From an uncultured cyanobacterium (GTDB lineage Bacteria; Cyanobacteriota; Vampirovibrionia; Vampirovibrionales; JAGQHJ01), in contig CALAJO010000017.1 in NCBI GenBank assembly GCA_937922745.1, forward strand, positions 1-34,599: a DNA stretch of 34,599 nt, in the 5' to 3' direction. Shown here in pieces: positions 14,483 to 22,382 of the stretch. The stretch's first letter is position 1. Each line of letters opens with the position of its first letter. The translations under genes were made by a program, and so were the position numbers. A model generated the notes under the pieces. That model saw only the letters and a program-made list of their open reading frames with translations. It made no database searches and was not told where the DNA came from.

Positions 14483-15466
14483 ATGCTTTATCCGGCACCG
14501 GTACAATTTTATCAGCCTTATTATGGCGGGTTTAATGGGTACACACTAGCGCCATTTGCGCAGCCCATGCGGCCAGCCTACCCGGCAATCGCCTCACCCA
14601 ACCCGGTGGGGATATTAAACGGTTTGCCCATCGCAGACCAATTTGCGGTACAAAGAGCCCAAGCAGCGCCTGTAATAAAACCACCTTTATGCCTGGCAAC
14701 GCAGAGGTATCTCAAAGCCAAACACTCGGGGATACCCTTATCAGATCGGCTGGCTAAGACAGAACAGCAGGCATTGGCCTTGTTCACGCGGTTTAAGGAC
14801 GATAAGAAAGGCCTGCTTAATTGGCTGAAGACCCAAGGCGTTCAGGTTTTTGATGGGGAAAAACATGCGTGGGTCAACGAGATGCTGAAGCGGGAAGATG
14901 CGGAGGCCTATTTTTATGTGCCCAATACCCTTGTTTATCCCGACGAGCCCGATCTGGAGGAATATTACACCGGGCATACGCCGGATTTCCTGGCGGTGCG
15001 AAAACAACTTGAGGTTAATAAGCAACCCGCTATCTTTGTTAAAAAGGATGCGAGTCTTGCTTATCTCATGCACGAGACGTTCCATCTCATCCAGTTCTTT
15101 AATGCCATCCCTATTTGCACCAGTTTACGGGCGGAGCGATTGGGAAGCGATGAGATTAACAAGAAATTCCTGGCGATGTTGACGCCTAAAAACCCGCTGG
15201 ATTGGTTAAAGGCAGTTTCTTCAATTTTCATCCGATTGCCGCTGGATAGCTGGAAGCATCGCTTGGGAATCATCAAGGATGATCCCCAATCGCTGGGGTA
15301 TGGGTTACGCATGTGGATTGCAGCCGAGCAGCAGGTGAATCACTTTTTGGTGCAAAACGCCCAACAGCTTAACTTGCCTCAACCGGTGGTTGATTACCAT
15401 AAGCAGTTGCAAAACCAATACAAGTTATTGCAGATGTTTAGCTACGAATTTGAGAATCGGCGCTAA
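14483..15466 (+). CDS. Unknown protein with HExxH motif (putative metallopeptidase)
   Basis: This encodes about 327 residues from ATG 14483; an ATG at 14426 in the same frame is an alternative. The first 60 residues are rich in Pro, Tyr and Ala (Y-Q-P-Y-Y-G-G-F-N-G-Y) and probably disordered. The rest is a folded domain of unknown family. Residues 197-201 read H-E-T-F-H inside a hydrophobic helix (Y-L-M-H-E-T-F-H-L-I-Q-F-F), the zinc-binding signature of zincin peptidases. Acidic residues in A-E-R-L-G-S-D-E about 17-23 residues later, or W-I-A-A-E-Q-Q further on, could supply the third ligand. There is no clear signal peptide or transmembrane helix. It is followed by other unknown genes on the same strand. 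Peptidase activity is inferred from the motif only. Confidence 0.75.
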   Translation: MLYPAPVQFYQPYYGGFNGYTLAPFAQPMRPAYPAIASPNPVGILNGLPIADQFAVQRAQAAPVIKPPLCLATQRYLKAKHSGIPLSDRLAKTEQQALALFTRFKDDKKGLLNWLKTQGVQVFDGEKHAWVNEMLKREDAEAYFYVPNTLVYPDEPDLEEYYTGHTPDFLAVRKQLEVNKQPAIFVKKDASLAYLMHETFHLIQFFNAIPICTSLRAERLGSDEINKKFLAMLTPKNPLDWLKAVSSIFIRLPLDSWKHRLGIIKDDPQSLGYGLRMWIAAEQQVNHFLVQNAQQLNLPQPVVDYHKQLQNQYKLLQMFSYEFENRR

Positions 15467-15543
15467 GATCCCCTTGTCTTGCCCTTTTCCGAAACCGACT
15501 CTAAAATGGGGAATATCCCATTGACGGATGGAGTGTTGGCCAT

Positions 15544-16203
15544 ATGTCCCAAGAAGTGGAACCTTATCGTAGCGCCCATCAGGGCCCCTTTACAAGCGCT
15601 CCCTTCAACCCGGCCCCGCAGCCAGAGCCCAACCCGGCACGGATGCGTAAGCGCATCGACTTTATGGCCTCCCATATGTTCTCGCAGCTTAAGGAACATG
15701 AAGCCGCGCAAAAGCGCACTGCCGTTGTGTACGAAGAATTGCTGTGCTTGCTGGAAGAAGCCGTGGTAACGTTCCAGCAATCATTCCTTAACCGCAACGT
15801 GCCCGTCGGCAATATTTATTCCCGAATCGATGCCGACCGCTCCGTGGGGATTCTGCACGTCTTGTGGCATACCATTAGCTTTGTGTGCCGCAACAACACC
15901 CGCCCCATGGCGTTGCGCCGAAACGGCCGGGAACCCCTTTTCTCCGGGCGCATTGTGGCACTGCTCGGCGATTACCAGGATCAAGTCTCCCACCACGAAG
16001 TGGAGGATTACCCCGATATCCTGGACAGTGAAATCGCATCGCTCTATATTCCGGCTTCCCCCACACAACCCGCCGTCATGCGATTTAACCAGACCAAGGA
16101 AGAATTATTTTTCCACCAGGACGAGGCGGCGCAGCAATTCCTGTTAAAGCTGTTGGAGGCCGTTTGCGGCGGTGGCTATTTCCACGAGACAGCCTACGAA
16201 TAA
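15544..16203 (+). CDS. Unknown soluble protein
   Basis: I do not recognise a family. The product is 219 residues. The N-terminal 35 residues are Pro/Ala-rich and probably disordered (T-S-A-P-F-N-P-A-P-Q-P-E-P-N-P). They are followed by a helical region (E-E-L-L-C-L-L-E-E-A-V-V-T-F) and a compact C-terminal domain with I-L-H-V-L-W-H-T-I-S-F-V-C-R. There is no signal peptide. A GGAG precedes the ATG by about 13 bases. It lies 77 bases after the HExxH gene and upstream of another unknown gene, in a block of ORFans with similar composition. Confidence 0.7.
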   Translation: MSQEVEPYRSAHQGPFTSAPFNPAPQPEPNPARMRKRIDFMASHMFSQLKEHEAAQKRTAVVYEELLCLLEEAVVTFQQSFLNRNVPVGNIYSRIDADRSVGILHVLWHTISFVCRNNTRPMALRRNGREPLFSGRIVALLGDYQDQVSHHEVEDYPDILDSEIASLYIPASPTQPAVMRFNQTKEELFFHQDEAAQQFLLKLLEAVCGGGYFHETAYE

Positions 16204-16304
16204 GCCTGTTTTTTAATAAATGTAAATTTTATATTTTAATTAAGACAATCTTTACACTTTGGAATTGTTTATTCCATTACAGGAGAGTATTGGAGAACAA
16301 TGCC

Positions 16305-17219
16305 ATGGGTGCATGGAACATCAACAGCAGCGTCATAATGTATCCGACACAAACCCCCACGGGCTTTCAAAATATTTACAACCAAACGTTAACCCATTAT
16401 CCCAGCGGGATCTTTTTCCAGGCGGACAAAAAGAAGTCGGCAGACATACTGCAACAACTTGGTGTGTTAAGCTCCCTGTTTGACTACCGCGAGAACAATG
16501 GCCGCGGCGACGCCGATTATTTTGGCGTGCTGGATGCCAATTTCCTGGACAACCCGGCCGTGCAGGAAAAAATCCGCAACGGCAAAATCGTTATCCACAA
16601 TGAACGGCCGCCGTTTTCCGTCCAACGGCAAGATGGCGAGCTGACGTTCCATAACGCGGATGCCCAGGAATATTTTAAGCCGGAGCATGCCCGACCCGGG
16701 GACGCCATTTTGGGCGGATCGGTCCCGGCCGGGTTTGAACGCTTCCAACTCAGCCCCGATGAACTCTCCAGGGCGCCTGGTATCGGCCGGAACGATTTTG
16801 ACAGTGGAAGCCAAAGCGACGCCAACTTTGTGGCATATAACATTGCGAAAGTGCCCACGGATTATGAGTTTATTACCTTTACCCCCAAGGATGGCGGCCC
16901 GCCGCAAACCATCCGCAACCCGTATTATGGCGGCGCTTCGGTTTATGTAAGGCAAAATGGCGATGTCGTAAACATTGGCGTTGGAAATGACAATGAATAC
17001 CTCCCGATGCTGCGCCAGCAATATGAACAGCCCCCTATTTACCAACCACCGGATTGCCCGCCTCCGCCACCCATCCTTTGCCCGCCGTGGCAGCATCCAC
17101 CGGGTTATGACCCTGGCTATAATCCCTATCCACCTACACAACCTGGCGGGTCGTTAAACGATCTGTTCAACAACTTTATGACCAGTGTGTTTAACTGGTT
17201 TAGGCAAAACTGGTTTTAA
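16305..17219 (+). CDS. Unknown protein with Pro/Tyr-rich C-terminus
   Basis: I do not recognise a family. The product is about 304 residues from ATG 16305, chosen because TGGAG lies nine bases upstream; the frame is open further upstream into AT-rich DNA. The N-terminal 30 residues are Asn/Tyr/Thr-rich, as in the HExxH gene. The middle has P-G-D-A-I-L-G-G-S-V-P-A-G-F-E-R-F and repeated Asp/Gly loops. Residues from about 240 to 285 are a Pro/Tyr-rich linker (P-P-D-C-P-P-P-P-P-I-L-C-P-P), followed by an aromatic C-terminal tail rich in Phe, Trp and Asn. The upstream 100 bases are clearly more AT-rich than the neighbourhood and may hold its promoter. Such a composition suits a surface or scaffold protein, but no secretion signal is visible. 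Confidence 0.7.
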   Translation: MGAWNINSSVIMYPTQTPTGFQNIYNQTLTHYPSGIFFQADKKKSADILQQLGVLSSLFDYRENNGRGDADYFGVLDANFLDNPAVQEKIRNGKIVIHNERPPFSVQRQDGELTFHNADAQEYFKPEHARPGDAILGGSVPAGFERFQLSPDELSRAPGIGRNDFDSGSQSDANFVAYNIAKVPTDYEFITFTPKDGGPPQTIRNPYYGGASVYVRQNGDVVNIGVGNDNEYLPMLRQQYEQPPIYQPPDCPPPPPILCPPWQHPPGYDPGYNPYPPTQPGGSLNDLFNNFMTSVFNWFRQNWF

Positions 17220-17293
17220 CCAACGCCTTAAAAAGCAGGCTAGCTTGTGTTAGGATGCCTCCCATATCAATGATTTGGGAGAGGTATCTGCAA

Positions 17294-17710
17294 ATGAGTC
17301 TGGCTGTTCATCCAACAACACCGCGATTTAAAGGTGTTGATATTAATTTCAAACAGAATAAAGTGACCGTAAAATGCACCGGTGCCTTGACGATATATCA
17401 AATAACGGATAAACCCTTCTCCATGGCGCTCCGCGGGAGCTTACCCGCATCCTGGGCTGGGCTGGTTGCCGAAGTTGAGGATGATGCCGGCTTTGCGCAA
17501 CGGCAGCAAACCGTAAAAACCCAGAAACGGCAGATTGGTAAAGGTCTGGCAGATGTTCTTCAAACGGCCTTTGGCCGCTGCCTGCACTGTATGCGGCAGC
17601 CGGAACGCAACTTCCTGGGGAACTTGCGGCGCGGCAACTTTAAAATAGAGGTTGAACGCCCAAAGCCCTCTTCACCCGAAGTGCAAGCCATCCTGGACGA
17701 AAAAGATTAA
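17294..17710 (+). CDS. Small unknown protein with N-terminal R-F-K-G motif
   Basis: I do not recognise a family. The product is about 138 residues from ATG 17294, which has GAGAGG nine bases upstream; the frame extends 13 codons further without a better site. It begins M-S-L-A-V-H-P-T-T-P-R-F-K-G-V-D-I-N-F, the R-F-x-G N-terminal motif. The remainder is basic, with a predicted beta-rich first half and a C-x-x-C pair (C-L-H-C) at about residue 98. No membrane segment was found. It stands alone between the ORFan block and the CDGSH gene. Confidence 0.7.
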   Translation: MSLAVHPTTPRFKGVDINFKQNKVTVKCTGALTIYQITDKPFSMALRGSLPASWAGLVAEVEDDAGFAQRQQTVKTQKRQIGKGLADVLQTAFGRCLHCMRQPERNFLGNLRRGNFKIEVERPKPSSPEVQAILDEKD

Positions 17711-17734
17711 ACCCGTCTTTCAGGATCTCTGGAA

Positions 17735-17763
17735 TTGACCCCGCATCGCAACAGTAGGATGAT
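17735..17763 (+). promoter_or_regulatory. Candidate promoter of the CDGSH gene
   Basis: A -35 TTGACC (17735-17740) and a -10 GATGAT (17758-17763) are separated by 17 bases, 33 bases upstream of the CDGSH start codon. The -35 matches the sigma-70 consensus at five positions and the -10 at four. Confidence 0.4.
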
Positions 17764-17796
17764 AGCGAGGTCAGTCTGTTATAGAGAAGAAGCCCC

Positions 17797-18039
17797 ATGG
17801 ACAAGCCTCATATTTTCGATTGCAAGCCGGTTGTAACCACGTTAGAGCCCGGCAGTTACGCTTGGTGTTCCTGCGGATTATCGAAAAAGCAGCCGTTTTG
17901 CGATGGGTCGCATGCTGGAACCGCCTATCGGCCTAAAACGTTTCTGGTGGAAGCCTCCCAGAACGTGGCGCTGTGCAACTGCAAGCACACCAACAAGCCG
18001 CCCTTCTGCGATGGTTCGCACTCCAAACTGGAAATGTAA
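17797..18039 (+). CDS. Tandem CDGSH-type iron-sulphur protein
   Basis: This encodes 80 residues with two complete CDGSH zinc-finger-like motifs, each ligating a [2Fe-2S] cluster through three Cys and one His. The first is C24-S-C26 with P-F-C35-D-G-S-H39, and the second is C60-N-C62 with P-F-C71-D-G-S-H75. There is no transmembrane segment, so it is probably a soluble bacterial relative of mitoNEET/Miner2 acting in electron or cluster transfer or redox sensing; the partner is unknown. It has its own candidate promoter and is followed by a weak hairpin-plus-T stretch near 18068-18083, suggesting a single-gene unit. Confidence 0.95.
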   Translation: MDKPHIFDCKPVVTTLEPGSYAWCSCGLSKKQPFCDGSHAGTAYRPKTFLVEASQNVALCNCKHTNKPPFCDGSHSKLEM

Positions 18040-18395
18040 CCGGATTGAAGTGAAAATTTTTGTGAATAACGGCACACGTTTTTAGCACGCCCTGCCGATA
18101 TAAACCAAAGCGGGACGAACATATGCTTGCACCAGGCTACTTTAAGGGCTCTGGGTTGCCATGAATAAACAATCATCTATCCCCTCCAGATATGGGATGT
18201 TGCAACCGACCGCATCCATTATGCTAGTCCTATCTTTTATAGATTTATGAGTGGCTCACTTCGGTGCAGCCACTCTTTTGGGTTTATGGGCATTTGATTC
18301 ATGAAAAGAAGATGTGAATGCCGCTTGTGGATGGCACAATGAAAAATGCAGAAACTGAAAAATTTGCCTATAACCTCTATATAAGGAGAACCGAT
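18040..18395 (+). other. Intergenic region between the CDGSH gene and rpe
   Basis: No firm gene was found. A 29-codon reading frame (ATG 18161 to TGA 18250) has only a distant AAGGG upstream. Its stop overlaps the first arm of a strong hairpin at 18249-18279. Between that hairpin and rpe I see nothing else beyond the rpe ribosome-binding site (AAGGAG, 18383-18388). Confidence 0.5.
18249..18279 (+). terminator. UUCG-capped intrinsic terminator
   Basis: The stem GAGTGGCT/AGCCACTC is continued by CAC/GTG around a TTCG tetraloop and followed by TTTT. It lies about 120 bases before rpe, so it may end upstream transcription or attenuate rpe. Confidence 0.75.
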
Positions 18396-19097
18396 GTGAG
18401 CCTGCCATTACAACCCATGTCTTACACCCCAGCCCCGCTAGTGGCCCCTTCGATTCTTTCCGCGGATTTTGCCCGGCTGGCCGATGCCCTGGCCCAACTG
18501 GAAGCCGCCAAGGCGGACTGGATCCACGTGGATGTAATGGATGGCCATTTCGTCCCGAACCTGACATTAGGACCACCGGTGATTGAGAGTTTACGGCGCT
18601 ACAGCAATTTACCTTTCGATGTGCATCTGATGATTGAGAAGCCGGAGCGCTACCTGGCGGATTTTAAGGCCGCAGGGGCCGATATCCTGACCGTCCACGC
18701 CGAAGCCTGTCCCCATCTGAACCGGACACTCAACCAGATTCGCGAACTAGGGGCATTAGCCGGGGTTTCGCTTAATCCTGCCACGCCGCTGCATGTGCTG
18801 GAAGAGGTGTTAGATGATATCGACCTAATCCTGGTGATGTCCGTAAATCCCGGTTTTGGCGGCCAAAAGTTTATCCCGCAAACCGTGGGCAAACTGCGAC
18901 GGCTCAAAGCCATGATTGCGGATCGTCCTATTTTTATCGAAGTGGATGGCGGCATTAGCCCCAAAAATGCCGCCCTGGTGCGAGAAGCCGGGGCCCAGGT
19001 TGTGGTTGCCGGTTCTGCCGTTTTTAACGCCACCGCCCCCATGGCCGAAGTGATTGACGCCTTACGGCATCCCAAACCGAGCCCGCTGCCATGCTAA
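18396..19097 (+). CDS. rpe: Ribulose-phosphate 3-epimerase
   Basis: This encodes 233 residues, a TIM-barrel enzyme that interconverts ribulose 5-phosphate and xylulose 5-phosphate in the pentose phosphate or Calvin pathway. Family motifs are intact: [38 protein letters not shown] and V-D-G-G-I, including the metal-binding His and Asp residues. GTG 18396 is chosen because AAGGAG lies seven bases upstream; the overlapping ATG two bases earlier is followed at once by TGA, and ATG 18417 lacks a site. The last seven bases overlap the start of the exported-protein gene, so the two are translationally coupled. Confidence 0.95.
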   Translation: MSLPLQPMSYTPAPLVAPSILSADFARLADALAQLEAAKADWIHVDVMDGHFVPNLTLGPPVIESLRRYSNLPFDVHLMIEKPERYLADFKAAGADILTVHAEACPHLNRTLNQIRELGALAGVSLNPATPLHVLEEVLDDIDLILVMSVNPGFGGQKFIPQTVGKLRRLKAMIADRPIFIEVDGGISPKNAALVREAGAQVVVAGSAVFNATAPMAEVIDALRHPKPSPLPC

Positions 19098-19960
19098 AAC
19101 CGGGCCGAAACATCCTTATTTTGGGTTTGGCTGCCGTGTTGATCAATATCACGCCCCTCGGGCAAGCCCTGTACGAAAATAATGATGTGTACGACCCGAA
19201 AAGCAGCTCCCGTAAATCCGGCGTGGATGTGCCCCGGGACTTCTTTACGCCCCCCACGCCGCGGTTTGAAAAAATCGACCCGGAAGAATTTGCCGATTAC
19301 CATAAAACGCATTATTCCCCTTATGCCAAAATCCTGATCCCCAGGCCGGTACAGATTGGGGAAACCCGCCTGAACCAGGGTTTTTACCTGGTGAAGCTGG
19401 ACGTGGTGAACCCTAACAGCAAGGATGTTACCTATCACCATACCACCCAGGCCAGCGTTGAATTCCAGAAAATAAAGACTCCCATGGGCACGGTAACGGA
19501 TATCGTGACGGATACGCACCAGATAAAACAGGAAGTGCCTGCCGGCAAGGATGTCTCCGACAAGCCAAAGCGTAAAAAAGGTCAGAAGCCGGACAACTCG
19601 GACGTTGCATTAACGAACGACCAAACCGAGACGCCAGAGGTTTCCAGCCGTAAAAAACAATTATCGTGGACACGGGTGGAAAAAGCGCCCAAATCCCAGG
19701 GTGGCTACAAGGCGAAACCCGGTAACGCCCAGCAAGACCCGCCCCAGGTGCGGTTTATGATTAAGCGAGAAGGGGAAGTACTGCTCTCTATCCCCATCCA
19801 GGATCGGGAGGCTTTGGCAAAGGAAACCCCGCAAGGCCCAGCCGCGGAACTGTCGATTGATGCCGAAAACCCGGTTGATACCGAGGTCGTGCGGATAAAG
19901 TATTGTGTGAAAAAAATGTGCTACCGATCCGCTCCTTTGCAACCAGGTCTGGTACAATAA
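19091..19960 (+). CDS. Exported protein of unknown function
   Basis: I do not recognise a family. The product is 289 residues with a Sec-type signal peptide: basic N-terminus, hydrophobic core [11 protein letters not shown], and probable cleavage after G-Q-A at about residue 26. The mature part has a beta-rich domain ([16 protein letters not shown]), a Lys/Asp-rich disordered linker (about residues 155-205) and a second beta-rich domain with two Cys near the C-terminus (Y-C-V-K-K-M-C). It overlaps rpe by seven bases. The predicted location is periplasm or outer surface. The first domain could be an Ig-like fold, but that is a guess. Confidence 0.8.
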   Translation: MLKPGRNILILGLAAVLINITPLGQALYENNDVYDPKSSSRKSGVDVPRDFFTPPTPRFEKIDPEEFADYHKTHYSPYAKILIPRPVQIGETRLNQGFYLVKLDVVNPNSKDVTYHHTTQASVEFQKIKTPMGTVTDIVTDTHQIKQEVPAGKDVSDKPKRKKGQKPDNSDVALTNDQTETPEVSSRKKQLSWTRVEKAPKSQGGYKAKPGNAQQDPPQVRFMIKREGEVLLSIPIQDREALAKETPQGPAAELSIDAENPVDTEVVRIKYCVKKMCYRSAPLQPGLVQ

Positions 19961-20006
19961 AGAGCCATCTATTGGTGTGTGTCGTTAAATAGAAGTCGAA
20001 ACGGGT

Positions 20007-20324
20007 ATGATCCTCGAAGCGTTCAGCGTTACTTTACGCCAGGAATGGAAGCTGGGTGAACAACCGGCCAAGTCCATCCTGCATCGCTGGCTGCTGAAAA
20101 ACCTCACCGAGGCCAACCCGCAGGATCACGTTACCAAGGTGATTCAGACCGAGCTGAAGTTACTGCACCTCCCGCAGCATCAATTAGGATACATTGCCAA
20201 ATCCCCCACCGGGCAAACCTTGCTTAAAAGTCTGTACCAGTATTGCGACAGCTACGAGCAATGGCAATTCAGCCGCTGGCTACACGAACTCAAGCCACAA
20301 TCCTTTAAACAGCATCATCCTTAA
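20007..20324 (+). CDS. Small unknown cytoplasmic protein
   Basis: I do not recognise a family. The product is 105 residues, predicted mostly helical, with Q-E-W-K-L-G-E-Q-P-A-K-S-I-L-H-R-W-L-L-K and a Trp-rich end (Y-E-Q-W-Q-F-S-R-W-L-H-E-L-K). There is no signal peptide. The ribosome-binding site is weak. A TACAAT overlapping the stop of the previous gene (19953-19958) could be its -10 box, although no -35 was seen. The 125 bases that follow hold only a short inverted repeat. Confidence 0.65.
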   Translation: MILEAFSVTLRQEWKLGEQPAKSILHRWLLKNLTEANPQDHVTKVIQTELKLLHLPQHQLGYIAKSPTGQTLLKSLYQYCDSYEQWQFSRWLHELKPQSFKQHHP

Positions 20325-20449
20325 TTCAGGCGTTTGAAACGCTTCCAGCATCAGGCGGATGTAAATATTTCTAAAGTTTCCCAAGCATTCAGACAATCTG
20401 GCTTGTTGAGCGCCCTTCTCAAATTACAACCCAACCGGAGTGCATCAAC

Positions 20450-20878
20450 ATGACCGTATCTGTTTCATTCATTCCTCCTCATAAATTATCCTCAGCACGT
20501 TTCAGTGGGGGAGAAACCCCTGAAGCAGCCAAAAAGCATAACCCTCATAAGCCCTCCCGACCATCGGCTATGATGGATAAAGGCGCAAAGCCTGCTGATA
20601 AAGCCACGAAAGATGGTGTCCATGCCCTAGGACGTTATTTAGGCCGTATAATGAAAGCATTCCTTGGCGATAAACCCATCAGCCCAGATGCGCAGGATCT
20701 GACAACCGCAGTGGCCCCCCATTTAGCCCGAATCGGTGAACAAATTGCGGCCGTGATTAAGCCTGGTGAAAAAGCCCTTGTTAATGGGGCCGTTAGGCAT
20801 ATCAAACAATCTTTAACTGCTGCTGCCCCTCCCAATGACAAGCTAACAAATGCTGAGCCATCAGAAGGAGCGAATTAA
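20450..20878 (+). CDS. Small unknown protein with N-terminal R-F-S-G motif
   Basis: I do not recognise a family. The product is 142 residues. It begins M-T-V-S-V-S-F-I-P-P-H-K-L-S-S-A-R-F-S-G-G, the longest version of the R-F-x-G N-terminal motif in this window. A Lys/Pro/His-rich disordered stretch (about residues 25-50) follows, then a helical region with L-G-R-Y-L-G-R-I-M-K-A-F-L-G-D-K and I-G-E-Q-I-A-A-V-I-K-P-G-E-K. The protein is strongly basic with no membrane helix. A CGGAG-type site lies about nine bases before the ATG. Confidence 0.65.
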   Translation: MTVSVSFIPPHKLSSARFSGGETPEAAKKHNPHKPSRPSAMMDKGAKPADKATKDGVHALGRYLGRIMKAFLGDKPISPDAQDLTTAVAPHLARIGEQIAAVIKPGEKALVNGAVRHIKQSLTAAAPPNDKLTNAEPSEGAN

Positions 20879-20937
20879 CTTTTCGAATAACTAGCCAATC
20901 GTCTGCCTGAACATGGGCAAGGTGGTGGTAACAATTG

Positions 20938-20977
20938 CCACCTCAAGCTTTTATAATTTTGATATCATTTGAGGTGG
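20938..20977. promoter_or_regulatory. Inverted repeat flanking a TATAAT box upstream of the TIGR02587 gene
   Basis: The arms CCACCTCAA (20938-20946) and TTGAGGTGG (20969-20977) are perfect 9-bp complements on either side of TATAAT (20952-20957). The right arm overlaps the ribosome-binding site of the gene starting at 20983. This arrangement suits an operator, or an RNA hairpin hiding the site if transcription starts further upstream. Confidence 0.45.
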
Positions 20978-20982
20978 AGGTG

Positions 20983-21867
20983 ATGGCCCAAAGCGCCAAC
21001 CCTAACGCGCAGCAGAATCAACCTGGCTCCTGGGCATGCGAAACCCAGGCGTTTTTGCGTGATATCAGCAGCTCTTTCCTGTTTGGCGTCGCACTTCTCT
21101 ACACCATGGAAGTGTGGTGGGTGGGCATGGTGGCTGAATTGTGGAAACTGTTGCTGTTTCTCCTGTTTACCATCGGCATCAATATTTTTATCGGGTACTT
21201 CTCCGGCATTTCCGAACGCAACCTGTTTCACCACGTGGTGTTTGAGGCCATTGAAGCGTTTGCCATCGGCTGCGTTGCCACCACCCTTTGCATGTTCACG
21301 CTCAATCGCATCAGCCTGTCGGACCCGATGGATATTATTTTGGGCAAAATCATGGTGATGGTCGTGCCGTTTAGTATCGGCGCTTTTGTTGCGAACCGGT
21401 TTATCCCGTTTATAGGGGGCAGAAAGCCAGAAGGGAAAGCTGGAGAAGAAGAAGCCCACCCTTGGAAGGCAACACTTGAAGACATTGGGGCCACGCTCAT
21501 CGGGGGTATTTTCATCGGGTTCCCTATTGCCTCGACGGAAGAGGTACCCATGCTGGCGTCGGAACTGGGCCATTTGAACGAGCTGGCCTTGATTGCCCTG
21601 TCGCTGGCGGTGTCCTATGTCATCGTGTTTGCCAGTTCTCAAAATGAAGCGAACGAAGCCAATTCCAAAAAAGCGGTTCCATTCTTACAACGCCCGCTAA
21701 TGGAAACCCTGCTCTGCTATGCCGTGTCGCTGATATTGGCCTTTGTTTTACTGTTCTTTTTCAATCAAATTCAACCCGATGATCCGCTGACCATCATTGT
21801 TTCAGAAGTCCTGGTTTTAGGATTCCCCATTGCCATTGGGGGCGCAGCAGGGAGACTCGCCGCATGA
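20983..21867 (+). CDS. TIGR02587-family integral membrane protein
   Basis: This encodes 294 residues from ATG 20983, preceded by a strong GAGGTGGAGGTG; the frame is open 16 codons further upstream. Several transmembrane helices are visible in two groups of three to four (for example L-W-K-L-L-L-F-L-L-F-T-I-G-I and A-V-S-L-I-L-A-F-V-L-L-F-F-F), separated by a charged cytoplasmic loop near residue 150. The conserved stretches G-Y-F-S-G-I-S-E and P-I-A-S-T-E-E-V-P-M-L-A recall the TIGR02587 putative integral membrane family, known from cyanobacteria and other phyla and usually encoded beside TIGR02588, as here. Its function is unknown. The stop overlaps the next start by four bases (ATGA). Confidence 0.85.
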   Translation: MAQSANPNAQQNQPGSWACETQAFLRDISSSFLFGVALLYTMEVWWVGMVAELWKLLLFLLFTIGINIFIGYFSGISERNLFHHVVFEAIEAFAIGCVATTLCMFTLNRISLSDPMDIILGKIMVMVVPFSIGAFVANRFIPFIGGRKPEGKAGEEEAHPWKATLEDIGATLIGGIFIGFPIASTEEVPMLASELGHLNELALIALSLAVSYVIVFASSQNEANEANSKKAVPFLQRPLMETLLCYAVSLILAFVLLFFFNQIQPDDPLTIIVSEVLVLGFPIAIGGAAGRLAA

Positions 21868-22295
21868 CCGAACACGAACAGAAAAAGCCGCCAAAAACCC
21901 AACCTACCGAGGATAGAGGCCGTACGATTGCAGAATGGACCGTTACCGTCATCAGTATTGCTGTTTTGCTTTTCTTTGTCGGGTTTATTGTTTACGATTA
22001 CCGCATCCATGCCAATGATCCGCCCCGGTTGGAAGTCCAGCCACAACTCCAGGCAATACAACAGAAAGAAAACCGCTACACCCTACCGGTCAAAGTAACC
22101 AACAGTGGCAGCCTGATTGCCCAGGATGCCTGGATTGGATTGACTTGCCAAGCCGGGAACCGATCAGAAACCGTAGAGTTCCTCATCGACTTTTTACCGG
22201 GAGATGACAGCGAGGAGGTTGAAATTGCCCTAAGCAGCAACCCGCGTGCTTGCCGGTTTACCTATGTTGCCAGTTACAAAAATCCGGAACAATAA
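21864..22295 (+). CDS. TIGR02588-family membrane-anchored protein
   Basis: This encodes 143 residues. A charged N-terminus of about 20 residues is followed by one transmembrane helix (V-T-V-I-S-I-A-V-L-L-F-F-V-G-F-I-V) and a C-terminal beta-rich domain facing the periplasm (V-K-V-T-N-S-G-S, then W-I-G-L-T-C-Q-A-G). Family and partnership with the upstream TIGR02587 gene (4-base overlap) indicate a two-protein membrane complex of unknown role. The C-terminal domain resembles Ig-like or CARDB-type folds by pattern only. Confidence 0.82.
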   Translation: MTEHEQKKPPKTQPTEDRGRTIAEWTVTVISIAVLLFFVGFIVYDYRIHANDPPRLEVQPQLQAIQQKENRYTLPVKVTNSGSLIAQDAWIGLTCQAGNRSETVEFLIDFLPGDDSEEVEIALSSNPRACRFTYVASYKNPEQ

Positions 22296-22382
22296 GACAC
22301 ACTTTTTCAATTTGAGCGGTTTTGATCCGAGAAAGACTTTAAGCCTTGCAAAGTTAAAGCTACAATAGAAACAGATAGAAGA

